Positions 42,423-53,955 of a stretch of DNA of 64,000 nucleotides are shown here, piece after piece. The stretch lies in the NCBI GenBank assembly GCA_029378245.1, contig JARKIF010000036.1:124001-188000 (forward strand), in the 5' to 3' direction. The position numbers and the translations under genes were made by a program. The notes below the pieces were generated by a model. The model saw only the letters and a program-made list of their open reading frames with translations. It was not told where the DNA came from and searched no databases. The stretch comes from Roridomyces roridus (Eukaryota; Basidiomycota; Agaricomycetes; Agaricales; Mycenaceae). Positions within the stretch are counted from its first letter, which is position 1; each line of letters begins with the position of its first letter.

Positions 42423-43873
42423 ATGTCCTTCGCTGACTTTCCCCTCGACGTCGTCCTGGAACTCACAAAAGAGCTGGATCTCCCGGATGCCTTGCATCTC
42501 GCTGCTGTACGTGCTCGAAGCTGCTCTCACCGGCCTCCCCAGTCTCTTACGGGTTTCTTTGCAGACTTGCTCTTTCTGCGCCGAAGTGCTGCGAATGCCG
42601 TACTTTTGGATCAATGCACTCACTCGGATGGATCGAGTTAATCGGATTCCTTCACCATGCGTCCCTGAGACCGATCTTACTGCCCTCTCACTCGAAACCC
42701 TCCGAGAAATCGCTATCCATGCGTCCAAGCTTCATCGTCGATGGTCCTCTGCTTCACCGCGCCCCGTTGCAGTTCATACATTCGATCTTGTCGGAGATCG
42801 GGTGTTATACCTCTTTCCGATTGAAGGAAAGCGCATGGTCATCACTGTATCGTTTCCACGGATCGCGTGCTGGGACACCGACTCTGGACAATGTCTCGGG
42901 TTCTGGAATCGCCGAGACCGTGCCAACGACGCGTGGTCAGCTTCTTCGCCTTTTACAACCGCCGGGATGTGCTACATTGGATTTGTGTCGCAGTGTGTTT
43001 TTACTTTGCGCCCTTGCATGTGCCCAAATCAGCGCTAATGCCACTCCACAGCTTAGATACACGAATTAAATTCACGATCGTTGCGGTGGATCATCGAACT
43101 ACGGCCACAGTCAATGTCTCGCCCATTTTTTCGAAAGCGTGGAGGCTCTCTGTCGGACGAATTACGTCCTCTGTCAATGGTCATCGTCAATGCGCATACC
43201 ATCGGTGTCGTGATGAGCCGCGATGACCCGGTTCCGGATTCGTCGCGCTGCCTGCTTTTCAGCCGCATCAGCGACGGGTTGTTGCGCCAGTTTACGCTTC
43301 CCATCGAACCCTCCATACACTCGTTGGTTGGGCTCGCCGTTGACGACGATTTTCTCATCATTGGCCAATCCTTCACTTCCATGGGCCCCATCACCAGCCT
43401 GCGCAGCACACCTTCCCGCCGTCTTCGGGTGCAGCAGCTGGATTTTCCACCTCCAGAACCGACTATAGAGCAGCAGGGCTCATCTCTGGGTTATCACAAC
43501 GTCAGACAACCCAAGTACGGTATTGTGAATGTCACCTTGCGTGCAACGGTTCCCGTGCGCACAGATCGAGCTGTTGGCTGGCTCGATTCTGTCTTATGAA
43601 TCCCCTGGGTTCGTCGATTCGTTCGCCGTGGGATCGACGGGAATCTGGGTCATTACGGTGGACCTTGACAATGCGCAAGAGTTGGGCCTCCTTCACTATG
43701 TTTCCGAGCCGACGCCGCATGTCGACTTTCGTTCGCTTCCAGTGTCTCCCGAGATACAGGAACTTTTGAAGGATGAAGATTGGGAGTACGCGCTGGACGA
43801 TAGGTTGGGGGTCCTATATCTCATGTTGCCTGGTGATGAAAAGGCGCGGATGACTGTGATTTACTACGTATAG
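42423..43873 (+). pseudogene. F-box-like copy 9 (7-bp insertion and ~40-bp deletion)
   Basis: Exons 1 and 2 (42423-42506, 42565 to about 42992) are fully open, from MSFADFPLDVVLELTKELDL to CYIGFVSQ. In exon 3 a 7-bp insertion (AATGGTC near 43172) shifts the frame. Near 43576 about 40 bp encoding the FWPAEY block are lost. The end (ALDDRLGVLYLM...VIYYV) is readable. Only these two lesions separate it from an intact gene. Confidence 0.8.
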
Positions 43874-44443
43874 TGTGTCTGTATCGTACTCCTTCGGCCT
43901 GAATTTCTTGGTTCAAAATGTGCGAAATTTTGTCCATTAGTTGAAATTGGGAGGGATGAAAGATTCCCGCCGTCAAGTCAGCCTTGTGATCACGCTGGTC
44001 CATCTCATGGAGCCACTGGGAATCCAGGAGGATCATCAGAATCAGGTCAGAGACTAAAAAAGGCCTGCTTGAATGGTTCAGCGTGAGTCGACCCCGATTC
44101 GAACGGGTTGCGAATCTTGATCAAGCAATTCTACTTCTTGCTGCCGTTGTGTCTGTAATGGACTTTAATCTCAGTCATGGCTTTCCATTGCCAGGGATGT
44201 GTTACATTGGAGTCGCGTCATGGCACGGACGTGAAACGGTGACAGGAAGCGGCACCACCCGCGCGAAGGGAAAATACTCCACGTCAAATGAACTAGAGTC
44301 TGTTGCTTCTCACAGCGTTGGAGCCTAGTGCCACTCGGCAGGATTGCCCCATGATCAGCGATGAAATTGAATTTACAGCACATTCTTATGATACATTTTT
44401 GTTGATGTCAAAATATTCCAAGACGATATGGCGCTGCATAGCG
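43874..44443. other. Intergenic, no gene seen
   Basis: A T-arm-like sequence (ccccgattcgaacggg) lies at about 44091-44106. The stretch marks the end of the F-box cluster. Confidence 0.5.
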
Positions 44444-46654
44444 TCAACCAACAGGAATCTTTCCAGGCTCCGCTTCACCGGGTGCGCACAGTAACCCGCT
44501 GGGAGTCGAGCCGCTTTTGATCACACCGCCCGAGCGTTCCAACCATCCCAAGTCCTGATCCTTGACGATTGCCTCGATCCTATCCGTAACCGCCGGCACA
44601 CCGTTCAACTCCGCCACCTCCACCACTCCTGGTGGAACTTCGCCTGACATGGCTAGCGCCACCAATGCTTCTCTCACCCCCCTAGGTTTCGGAATGGCGA
44701 ACAGGTGAGTCGCGATCCGCTTGGTACTCTCGATGGAACAGAAAACGAATATGAGTTGAAGATGATTCTGCCCCCGGGTACCCGCAGCGCGTGCAATGTG
44801 ATCGTACCACATCGGGCCAAAGATTTCCCGTCCGAACGCGATATTGCGCTCAGTGAGGCCGCCAATCCCGACCCCACCGCCATCAAAGTTGAGGAAGGCG
44901 ACGAATGGCAATCGCAGATCGGGGTACCGCAGGATATAGGACAGTTCCTCGAGGAGTATGGGCGCCATGTTGTTGTGGTAAGCTGTGAATGCGACTGTGC
45001 GGAAGAAGGACTCGTCTCGAGATGACTGCATGGCAATTATTTCGGGAGATTCTGGATGCCGCGCAGTCAATACAACAAAATGATGATGAACTGGTGGGGG
45101 TGACTTGCGCAGAAAGTGGGTCCGGATCTTGGCGCACATCCGCTTGTGGCCTCGCCGCCAATCGAGCCGCTGACAATCGGTGGAGCAGTAGAAAACGGTT
45201 TCACAACGAGAACAGCACTTCAAGTCGTGTTTGCCGGGGAGTAAACCACACTGGAAGCGGGCATTGAGAAAGGAAGGCAAAGGCAAATAGACAACATACC
45301 TCGATATTATCGCAGGCACGCGTCGGCGGTAAATTCGGCGCACGATGAATTCTGAGCGTGTTGGCCATCTCACTCAGAATATCACGAAACACGATCCATA
45401 ACTCCCACACCGGCGAGCGGCTCGCCAGAGTATCATCCATAGTCGCGTCCACCTCGACCATGGCCGACGAAAGTCGGGCCAGAACCGAACGGTAGACTGA
45501 ATACGTGCAGAGGATGTCGAGCAAGGCGAATTTGAGAAGTTGCTCGGAGATCAATCGCGGGTTTTGCATAGCAGAGGCGATGAGCTGTAGCAATCCGGCT
45601 TCGATGGCTTCGACGATCCGTTCTTCGGATGGAACGGGCAAGATGTTCGATAGTAACCCCTGGCATGCCTCATCAAGTGCATACTCAGTGGACGGAGAAT
45701 GGGAGGCAATCCGTCGTAGCATCACCACCAATGCGCGAACAAATCCTCGACCACGAAGCACCTCGGGAAATTCTGGCCGGATGTCCATTGTCCCGCCCAT
45801 GACGCTGAAAGCGCCGTCCATCAACCGCAGAGATTGGTCCGCGTTGTTGCTCGCGAGGTTAGTGAAGAAGCCAACGAGGACATCCGCAAAATGCACGAGG
45901 CTGCCTCCGCATCCCTCGATGAGATCGTTGAGGTGCTCGGGATTTTTGATATCGAGGCCATGATGGAGCAAGTCGAGGATATCGTCGCGGGCACCGTCAG
46001 CGCAGATCGCGTTCGTCTTGCGGGAGAGGATGACCCACACCCGGGCCACCAGCTGCCGCAGTCCCGGCGTTGCATTGATGGCCTTCGCAGTGACATCGCA
46101 ATTCCGATGGATTTTTGCAAAGAGCTGGATGACAGTGAGAAGAAACTGAACCAGAACAGTATCAACCATATGAATCTGTGAAGGGTGGATTGGCATACCC
46201 CTTGGCGTGTATGCTGCGGCAGACAATAATCGTGTCTTCTGACTAGTAGCGACCACCTCCAGAGCGGGGACCATAGCTCAGAGTAGCATCCCTTCGGTAT
46301 TTTGGGAACACGCAGGAGACGCTCCATGGCCAGAAAGACGGTCATGAGATGCTGGGCGTCCGCGACGGTAGTTATGAAATCCAGACTCTCGAAGCGTTCG
46401 GCCTGCATGGGATCGAGCTGGCCGTAACAAGCGGGGAGGATATCGCTGGCCATCGGCGACGAAGGTGAGAGATCGTCCAACAGTTTCATGAAGTCGTTGA
46501 GAGAGCCCTTCGCAGCCGCGACTGCGGTCCTCTTGAAAGAAACGTGACATGAGAGATCGAATTTGGATCGAATCGGATCGAACGATGTGCCCGTACTTAC
46601 CCTGAGGGACACAGGGAGTGAGTGTAGTGCGGTCGGGCTGAGCTTAGGGTGCAT
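44444..46654 (-). CDS. MYND-type zinc-finger protein (679 aa, four exons)
   Basis: Exons 46601-46654, 46199-46531, 45300-46145 and 44444-45250 join in frame; introns are 69, 53 and 49 bp. The first two thirds are helical and probably armadillo-like, with SELWSPLWRWS, a block common in Agaricomycete MYND proteins. The MYND zinc finger spans the last intron: RACDNIE joins CGLLPG, then CCSRCETVFYCSTDCQ and DWRRGHKRMC. MYND fingers usually bind proline-rich peptides in partner proteins. The C-terminal 220 residues have no named domain. The start at 46654 is the only ATG that fits exon 1. The exact frame around 46200-46280 was chosen because it keeps the conserved ELW..LWRW block. Confidence 0.8.
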
Positions 46655-47444
46655 CCTCTGTGCAGGATGACGAGGTGGAGGCAAGATGGTGGAAGAGAAA
46701 AAAGATGACCTGTGCTTAGCTAATCAACCTAGACACTTTTCGTGGGAGTGTTGAGCGATGGCTTCAAAGAACAAACACATACCTACTACTAAGTATTGCT
46801 CCTGGCCTTGTCCTGACCGCTTCAAACATTGAACCCTTCGGCCCTTGAATCGTCCACATTGAAAGAGTATTGGATCAGATGGCAAGTTAGAAATAACTTG
46901 ATCCGAGTTGGCTCGCATTTCAAATTTGCCAAAGTACTCGGACGATAACTTATATAAAGCAGACTAGAACGAGTACACCAGCAATCATAATGATACAAAG
47001 AAAAAGAGACAGGTTGTGCGTATATCGTCAAACTTGGTCAAGCTTCAAGCTTCAAGCCCAGTGAAAAGTCGGTGAAATGGTTTGGGATTAAATGTTATGG
47101 AGTCTCGGTGAGATGGTTACTCTGTGATAGTTTGGTATCTTCTGGGATGATCTGCACACAGTTTGACATGCATCAATTGTTCATCTCAATCCATCCCGCC
47201 CGTTCACTCTGTTAGCGGATTCAAATGTTTCAGCGCTCCTAAAATCGACCCATACATGTGCCCGCAAGACTCTACTTATAAGCCGATGTCAAAAAACTTA
47301 GCGGCCACTTCTCTTTCCTCCCACCGCCATGCAGCACCTTCCGCTCTGCAGCACTAAGTCCATCTCCCCCGCCGACTTGCGCTGCCGAGGGATAGACAGA
47401 TACCTCTCAGGCTCCTTCCTCTCTCTTCCTCTCTCCCCGGTCCG
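46655..47444. other. Divergent intergenic region, no gene seen
   Basis: It lies between the MYND gene and the small six-exon gene. No supported ORF. Confidence 0.45.
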
Positions 47445-47910
47445 ATGTCCTGGCCTTCGGTACCTACAGCGTTCATCGGTGCGCACTGCCGCCGACCTTG
47501 TGGAATTTTGATGTCTATCTGAACTTTGTCTACAGGTTCTCGAGTATCGGAGGAGCCCTCTCACCGTGTCAATGTGGGTCCGCGTCACTATCTACATGTA
47601 TCGGGAATATTCACTCATTTCAGCAGTCCCTGATAGTGTGAAATTCCCCGGCGTCGGCGTATCATTGCGGTGAGCTCTTCCTTGCCCGGCTGCTGCCATT
47701 CCCACTTATTCATTTCATTTTGAAGTACCCCTGCTCCTGGTCCTACGAATATTTCATGTGAGTGGCTTGATTTGTTACTGCATATGATACTGACATCGCC
47801 ACAGGCTTGCGAGACGTACACGAAAGAGTTGGTATGTCATCAATTCTATTCCACTCCCTGACGCTGACATCCATGTAGAGAAAGACGATCCCGAGCCTAC
47901 AAGAGGGTAA
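47445..47910 (+). CDS. Small hypothetical protein from six short exons (66 aa)
   Basis: Exons 47445-47478, 47536-47565, 47624-47669, 47726-47757, 47805-47831 and 47879-47910 join in frame into 66 aa. All five introns (47-58 bp) begin GTGCGC, GTGTCA, GTGAGC, GTGAGT or GTATGT and end in AG. The protein starts MSWPSVPTAFIG, is Pro-rich with two Cys-poor halves, and ends EKDDPEPTRG. There is no signal peptide or membrane segment and I do not recognise it. The phase agreement at all five junctions is the main support. Chance is possible with so many short exons. Confidence 0.5.
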
Positions 47911-48265
47911 TTGTGACGGGACATATTTTCGGAGGGTATTTCGCAGCATACACCATATAGAGTACCATGTAGTATGTAGCTTTTAATCAATCCCATTGTT
48001 ACCAAAGAATCCTGGGAGGCATCTGTCAGCAACACGCAGCATTCCATACAATCCCAAACCATACCTGCGCTTACCCGCGCTTACCCGGTAAAATCACCAT
48101 TCCATCCCAAATGATACCACTGCAGATCGGCGTTTTGGGCACAATAGTGAACACACGGTATTATACGGCTTCATTCCTGACACCCTTAGCCGATCTCGTA
48201 TCTTACCATTTCATACCATACGATTCCATCGACTTTTCACTGGGCTTCAAGACTCAAGCTAGTAC
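47911..48265. other. Convergent 3' intergenic region
   Basis: It lies between the ends of the small gene and the zinc-finger gene. No gene seen. Confidence 0.5.
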
Positions 48266-50180
48266 TCAAGACCTTTCCCCAAGATGGAGTCGCAACTGCT
48301 TCATGGACCAGAACTGTCCCTGGCATCCCACACACACCAACGCCAGCCCGAAACGCTGGAACCAATGGTCATCCGAGTCCTCCCCAGTCACCTTCTGGTC
48401 GCACGGTTTATCATCCGCGCCAGGCCACTGACACACATACTCTGTAACCTTCGACTTCATAATTCTGTGCCGATCCCTGCGTAGGTGCGTGCGTATGTCG
48501 TACAGCTTGACCTGATTCGTGCAGTTGCCGGGAGACCATTTGCAAACGATGCGCTGATTCTTGGCGTCGACTGTTTGCTGGAGCGTTTTGAGCGCTGCGT
48601 CGACCTGTTTCCTGATGGATTTCTCCTTAAGGCACGAGGAAGAAACGGACGGTGGCATCTGCGGGGTAGGCGCAGCGTGGTCGTGGATTAAAGGCCGGGC
48701 ACTGTGGCATCACTTGATGAGAAATCGGGTGGAAACGGCAGAAGGGACCAAAAACTCACAGAGGATTGTATCGGTGGTCGTGTCGGTTCTCCACACGCTG
48801 AAGAAATTTGGCTTGATGCGAGCCCGATGACGCGACGGGCGTGAGCGAAGCAACGGCGAGAGACGGAGTCCAAGATCCCGACGAAGATATCCCCACCGGT
48901 GGCATCCCGAAGGGTACTTGGTATCCTTGGTGGCCCGCCGAAAGGACGGGCCCGAACTTGCCCAAGGATGGATAGAGCGCGGGATTGAGATTAGAGTCGG
49001 TGGCACGGGTGGTGGAAAGCTCTTCCACTTCCTCAGTACGTGTATGACCTTCCGCGACAAAGGCAGGCTGCACAAATGCCGGATACGGAGAGGCGTAGGG
49101 TGAGTAGTCGTTGCCACCCATCGGCAGCAAACTCTCGGAACGGTCGCAGCAGGCTCGCGCGTCGGTGCAGTCCGCGTTGGCGTTGGTGGCAACACGAGAA
49201 GGCTGATACGACGAGGGCGGGAAGTACGGCCCGCGCGGCGTGTGGATGCTCTGGGTGAAGTCGTACTGCTCGTCATTTTGGGTGGCACTGGGCGACATCG
49301 ACTCTTCGACGGGGTTTAAGGCGGAGACTCCGCTGGCATCCTGTCCAGAAGTGCCGTCTTGAAAGGGCGCATGCCTATTGGTGGTAGCCGACTCTATGCA
49401 AAGCACCTCTGACCCAGTCTCGAACGCCTCGCCGGCATCGCTGTCCTCGACTAAGGGAGGGAAGGCGGGGTAGGGAGATGGGTAGTAGGGAGAGTAGAGC
49501 TCGCCGCCCACGAGCAGCTGGGTCTCAGGGACGTCAGAGTAACCTTGCACGTTGTCCCACTCCTGATAGTCCTGCGCGTCGTCGTATCGCAAGTTTTCGT
49601 CGGTGGCAACGTGCGAGAGCGACTCAGGAGCATCGTCAAGGTTGCCGGCGCGTGGAGTGAGCACAGTCGGGTGGGTGACATCGTCCTCCGGTGCAACGGC
49701 TTCCGTCGGTGGCACCGCGACCAGGGGTGAGATAACCACTCGGTGATCTGTGCCACCAAGGGCGTCAAGTAGTTCATTGGCCTGGGGAGTGAGCGCATCC
49801 GGTTCGTCAGAGAAGTCGTCGCTGCGGGCAGGTTCATCCTCCTCGGTGGCAGGTACGCCTTCAAGGAGCCCCCCAAGCAACTCGATGAAGGACCCAGAAT
49901 ACTCGAGCGCGCTGAAAAGGACCTCAATTTCAAAGATAGACGAGCACGAGACAGTATACGCACCTCAGGGCGTCCCAGGATATATCCTCCAAGACTGACT
50001 CCGACTCCGCGGCAGGCAGTTCGTGTTTTCGAGCCAAGGCGGAGAAGTCGCGTGGTAGGCTAGGGGTAAACGCGTGAGCACGTGATGGCAATGGGACTTT
50101 GATGGAGGAGGGTACCTGTCGAGCGACACTGTATTCCCGTCGGAGGGTGGCTGGGATGGATTATACCTGAATGAATACAT
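48266..50180 (-). CDS. C2H2-like zinc-finger protein with long acidic N-terminus (565 aa)
   Basis: Exons 50167-50180, 49964-50059, 48760-49911 and 48266-48701 join in frame; introns are 107, 52 and 58 bp. The first ~425 residues are disordered-looking, acidic and Ser/Pro/Tyr-rich with repeated YSPYYPSPYPAFP / YSPYASPYPAF blocks. The last ~130 residues hold Cys/His clusters: CKWSPGNC...HLRRDRH, CQWPGADDKPC...HW and CVGCQGQFWSMKQLRLH. They resemble fungal C2H2-type fingers that bind DNA. A transcription regulator is therefore likely, but the targets are unknown. The 14-nt first exon (MYSF plus two bases) is the weakest part of the model. An upstream start cannot be excluded. Confidence 0.7.
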
Positions 50181-50777
50181 GCTTGAGAGAAGAGACGGAG
50201 TGAAATGACATCGAGAACAAACCAGCTTTCGTGACCCAGGTCGACAACGTCGTTTTCGCGGTGCGACGACGCCCAGTTGCGCGGGGGCGACAACAGGGTG
50301 GCTGGCTGAGGGCACTGACAGGTGCTGCGAGGCGGATTCAGCGGCTGACGACATTGGACAGGGAGAAGAAGACAGACTCACTTTGTGGATGTCGTTTGCT
50401 CCCAGACGCCGTTTGGGGTGTCGGCTGCAGAATCAGGGAGAGAGATGACGATAGAGGATGGATGCATATTTGCAGAGTGGATAGGATGAGGGATGAGGGT
50501 GTATAGTACGCACTCCGCTACTGAGATGAGCGAGGGAGGAAGAGAGGATGCGTGATCACGATCAACAAGAACAAATTGTACAAATACCGATTCTGCAAGG
50601 TAACTTTGCCATTGTACATGCGCGACAGTCTCGACCTGGCCAATGGCATTCAATGCGAGCACAAAACCGGCTCACCCACATCCCAATCGTCGTCAGGACT
50701 TCATGGTCGGCTCATGCTCTACTCCTTCGTCGAGTCTTCCTCCATGACATATTGGAGCTCTGGAAGAAAACAGACGC
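50181..50777. other. Intergenic; the right part is duplicated at ~59.7 kb
   Basis: No gene is seen. The stretch 50548-50620 (gtgatcacgatcaacaag, aacaaattgtacaaa, gccattgtac) matches 59720-59790, so the duplication that produced the two F-box-like paralogues includes their 3' flanks. Confidence 0.5.
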
Positions 50778-51703
50778 TCAGCGCTGGTTAACCGAAACGA
50801 ACACGAGCTTACTATTAATTTCACCACTTTGGTGCTTGGCAATGAAATCATCGGCTCGCGACCAAAAGTCGACCCCCGTTAGCGCACCCGTGCGCCAATC
50901 TCGAGCGTCGTCCTCATGACGCATTTGCACGAATCGCAGGTCCTCCCGCAAGTCGCAGAGCACGGGAAAATCTTCCCCGCTCTCGAAATCATGCGGATCT
51001 GTTATGTATAGTAGAACCCGCAGAGTTGTGCATGCACCCAGTAACGAAGGACACAGATCCAGAAATTCCGAATCATCTTCGTGAAATGCCAGGTGGGTGA
51101 GGGTCCGTATCTGGGCCACAACCTGCCAGATCTCGGCGTGTTTGTCCGTCGACGCTGACAGGACTTCAATGTGTGTCAGCCGGGAAAGTATGGGGAGGGT
51201 CAACAAGTCTTCTAGAGCTAGAAGATCGTGGAGGTAGGTGTGGAGACGTTTCGGGGACACCGATCCGATAGCGTGTAACAGTGAACCCGTGGGGTTGAAC
51301 CGGATAGACACCCAGAGATTCTCAACCCCCGTGGCAGCGGAAATAAAATATTCCGCAACATCATGAGGAAGCCAATTGAGCCAAAGGTTACGGACAGAGT
51401 TTTTGAAAATATGAGGCGGGATGGTCGATGCGCGAGATAAGCCGGGATCATCGACGAGCGGGTAACACTTCGCCGTGGTGTCCCATGTCGTGTCCTCCAG
51501 CATGAGGATTCGATAAAGGAAAGGCTCGACCCTGAAAAGCTGCTGTTAGCTCCAAATAGGAGACGGTCGATTCCTCACCATATTTTCACTCGCCAGGCCA
51601 CAAGCATGAGTTTCGGTACACACAGAGGGTCCGTGTACGCCGCTTGTTCGAAAATCTCGCGCTCGATCTCCAACGGAAGGGTAGAAGGGGCAGGTTGAGC
51701 CAT
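50778..51703 (-). CDS. F-box-like/LRR-like protein, paralogue 1 (292 aa)
   Basis: Two exons, 51579-51703 and 50778-51531, with a 47-bp intron. The N-terminus (STLPLEIEREIFEQAAYTDP) is the usual degenerate F-box of Agaricomycete proteins, followed by LMLVAWRVKIWVEPFLYRIL across the splice. The rest has leucine-rich blocks (NLWLNWLPHD, LLALEDLLTLPILSRLTHIEVL, LTHLAFHEDDSEFLDLCP) and ends DFWSRADDFIA. It pairs with 59933-60860, about two thirds identical by eye. This family is different from the 24-44 kb cluster. The role, presumably substrate recognition for ubiquitination, is inferred from the F-box alone. Confidence 0.8.
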
Positions 51704-51981
51704 TGGGAGGAAAGTGACGTGGCGGTATCAGAGCAGGAAGTCGGTGATCCGCCTTATGATCGGCTTTCATCCCGACCTCCGACGTAGTTGATACGCAGCA
51801 AGCGACTTCCGATTCCCTCGTTCCAACTGTACTCGGGAAAATCAAGACATTTTCATTTTTAACCGCTATACCCAGGGCCAATTACATCCAAATCTAGCCA
51901 CTGCCAGTGAATTACACAGGCTGCAGCAGTGCTCATTTATCCAGTTGGACGTCATATCAAAGTGCCTGGTTACACGCGCTG

Positions 51982-51989
51982 TATAAAAG
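51982..51989 (+). promoter_or_regulatory. TATA box of the cysteine-rich peptide gene
   Basis: TATAAAAG lies 51 bp upstream of the ATG at 52040, a good position and consensus for a core promoter. It supports the reality of the small gene. Confidence 0.6.
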
Positions 51990-52039
51990 GCATCCAGTAC
52001 CTCGAGCAGCCAGATACAAATCGCCTACCCCACACAAAA

Positions 52040-52394
52040 ATGAAGTTGGTAAGCAACCTTGAAGACGTTCCACTCATACAACGCAGTAACCCGTCGGATC
52101 AGGTCGTGTTCTTGCTCTTCGTCGCAACGGTCACCGCAGTCCCAACCGAAATTTCGCAGCGCGAGGTGGGAGCATTTTTTCTCATCATGGCCCGAACGTT
52201 ATGCTGACAGTAAGCAGCCCAGTGTCGCCCTTCATTCCGGCATCATTCATTGCGACTTTGCCTGTCGTGCCGTCAATTGTGTAAGTGCTAAGTGCTCACC
52301 AGCCAAGATCCACTAAATGAACGTGATACAGGGAGATCGCCCAGTAACCAGTCGGGATTGCTTCGGCAACCCATGTACTTGCGGAGAGCTCTAG
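52040..52394 (+). CDS. Small secreted six-cysteine peptide, CS-alpha-beta (defensin-like) pattern (66 aa)
   Basis: Four exons, 52040-52048, 52103-52165, 52215-52280 and 52332-52394, join in frame; introns are 54, 49 and 51 bp. Residues 1-16 or so (MKLVVFLLFVATVTAV) are a clear secretion signal. The mature part has six cysteines spaced C-x3-C-x3-C-x9-C-x4-C-x-C. The CxxxC, single C and CxC order with 9 and 4 residues between is the classic defensin-type scaffold, although the first spacing is short. An antimicrobial or effector-like extracellular role is inferred from that pattern only. The third exon must use the AG at 52213-52214, because the AG four bases earlier leads straight into a stop. 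The gene is too fragmented to appear as a single open frame. Confidence 0.65.
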
Positions 52395-52716
52395 TCGTCG
52401 TATGTACACATGGCCTGTTGTACAAATTTATTCAGTTGAGATGTCTTTGAAATAAAAAGATCCTGGGTTTTCGACTCGAGATAAAAGACGACGAATCTCA
52501 TCCTTTATTTCGGGGTCCCGAATTGAACGGGACCTCGAGATACACAGAGGGTAGACGTGTTCCGGATGCTGGTGAAACTGACATGTCGGCGTCGCTTAGT
52601 GGTTAGAGCATCTCGTTGTGGTTTTCATTTGGAAAACAGAGACGTCCGCCGAATACCGAATAGCGCTTCCACTCTTGAGTTCGTGCAGCAGAATAGCCTC
52701 AAAGTCACAAAATCAT
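52395..52716. other. Intergenic with tRNA-like fragments
   Basis: At 52506-52526 a T-arm-like hairpin (gtcccgaattgaacgggac) occurs, and at about 52590-52615 a D-arm-like cgcttagtggttagagca. They are on opposite strands and no cloverleaf can be closed, so this is not called a tRNA. Confidence 0.4.
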
Positions 52717-53567
52717 TCATGCGCCACCCACCGTCCGTCGAAACTGCCGGATCACCACAGTCCCCAGAAAATTCCCCGCCCTCTCCTCAGCAAACACCCT
52801 CCATCCGAGCCCTTCATACATCCGCCGCGCTCCAGGTTGCAAGTCACTCGTTTCGAGGTCCAGGTCCCGCAACGTCGGAATACTATCGGCGTAGTCGATC
52901 AAGACTTGCATGAGCTGCCCAGCAATACCCCTTCGACGATGGTTGGGAGAGACGATCATGCGGCGGACGTGTGCCGTCTTCGCGTCTTTCTCCGGCGAGT
53001 AATCTGTCGGCATTTTTGAGCGGGGCACGGAACTTCATGAAGGACGCCGGGACGCACCTAACCCGACACCCCCAATGACTTGCTCCTCGCCCTCATTCTC
53101 CTTCGGCTGCACAGCGACCCAAAACATCGCAGGGGCCCTATAATACTCCCCGATATCCCCCAAATCCTCACGCATGACCCCGTCACAAAAAGCCAGCATT
53201 TCCCGCGTGATATAGTACCTCACACCAGCGAACAGAGCGATAGCCGCAGTGCAGATCAGAGCGCCGGTCCACCGCCCACGTGCACTCGGCCCCGACACAA
53301 ATCCCACTCCGAGACCCATCCCGCCGAGGAGGTACGCGATTAACGACGCCGGCTGAGTCAGAAAACGCCGTCTCCCGACAGAAGCAACGCTCCCCTCTAC
53401 AAGTGAATCAGGGTCTAGCGATTCGCGTCCGCAGTCGACTGACCACCGGTAGCAAACGCTTCTAAGAAAAGCGCTCGGATTTGTGGGGAGTCGGACGGGC
53501 GACATGGCCGGACATAGTAAGAGGTTTGGTTAGGCAGCGGGTTGGCGTCGTTGGCCTGGCGGCCCAT
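52717..53567 (-). CDS. GNAT-family N-acetyltransferase, membrane-associated (254 aa)
   Basis: Exons 53447-53567, 53058-53414 and 52717-53003 join in frame. The first intron would be only 32 bp (53415-53446), the second is 54 bp. The N-terminus has RPCRPSDSPQIRALFLEAF, typical of GNAT proteins. In the middle are two hydrophobic stretches (ASLIAYLLGGMGLGVGF and GALICTAAIALFAGV) that could be a membrane hairpin, as in NAT8-like enzymes. The C-terminal part has the acetyl-CoA-binding motif RRRGIAGQLM, preceded by VRRMIVSPNH and followed by GARRMYEGLGWR. It should transfer an acetyl group from acetyl-CoA to an amine; the substrate is unknown. The 32-bp intron is unusually short and the least certain part. 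Confidence 0.8.
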
Positions 53568-53955
53568 TTGGTGCCAAATTGGTGGACGTGGGAGGGGAAG
53601 AAAAAAGATGCCAAGCGCATTTGACGGTGATCGTGATGTCGGATGACTCTGATTGTGACATACGGCCCGGAGCCGAGTGTCGAACAAGCCTGATTTCAGG
53701 AACTCGCATGTGGCGCAGGCAAGAACAAAATATTGTACACAATCGCTAATCAAAGAAATCAATCCTGCAAAACATCAGACGAGCACAGTCAACCGAATTA
53801 TACAAGAAACGACAGCATTCAGGCCTTTACAAATACAACCAGTAACTCGAGATACAGAGCAAGATGAAAGCTAAGAAGAGTCGAAGTTTACATAAGGAAC
53901 CTGTGTCGCGTATCCTGGAGGTCGAAGTATCAGCGATCCAATCGAGCAACACGAT
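53568..53955. other. Intergenic between metacaspase 3' end and GNAT start
   Basis: No gene seen. Confidence 0.5.

Noticed and set aside
52580..52650. tRNA gene suggested by cgcttagtggttagagca
   Set aside because: The D-arm-like part has no matching acceptor or T-arm on the same strand; the nearby T-arm-like hairpin is on the other strand.
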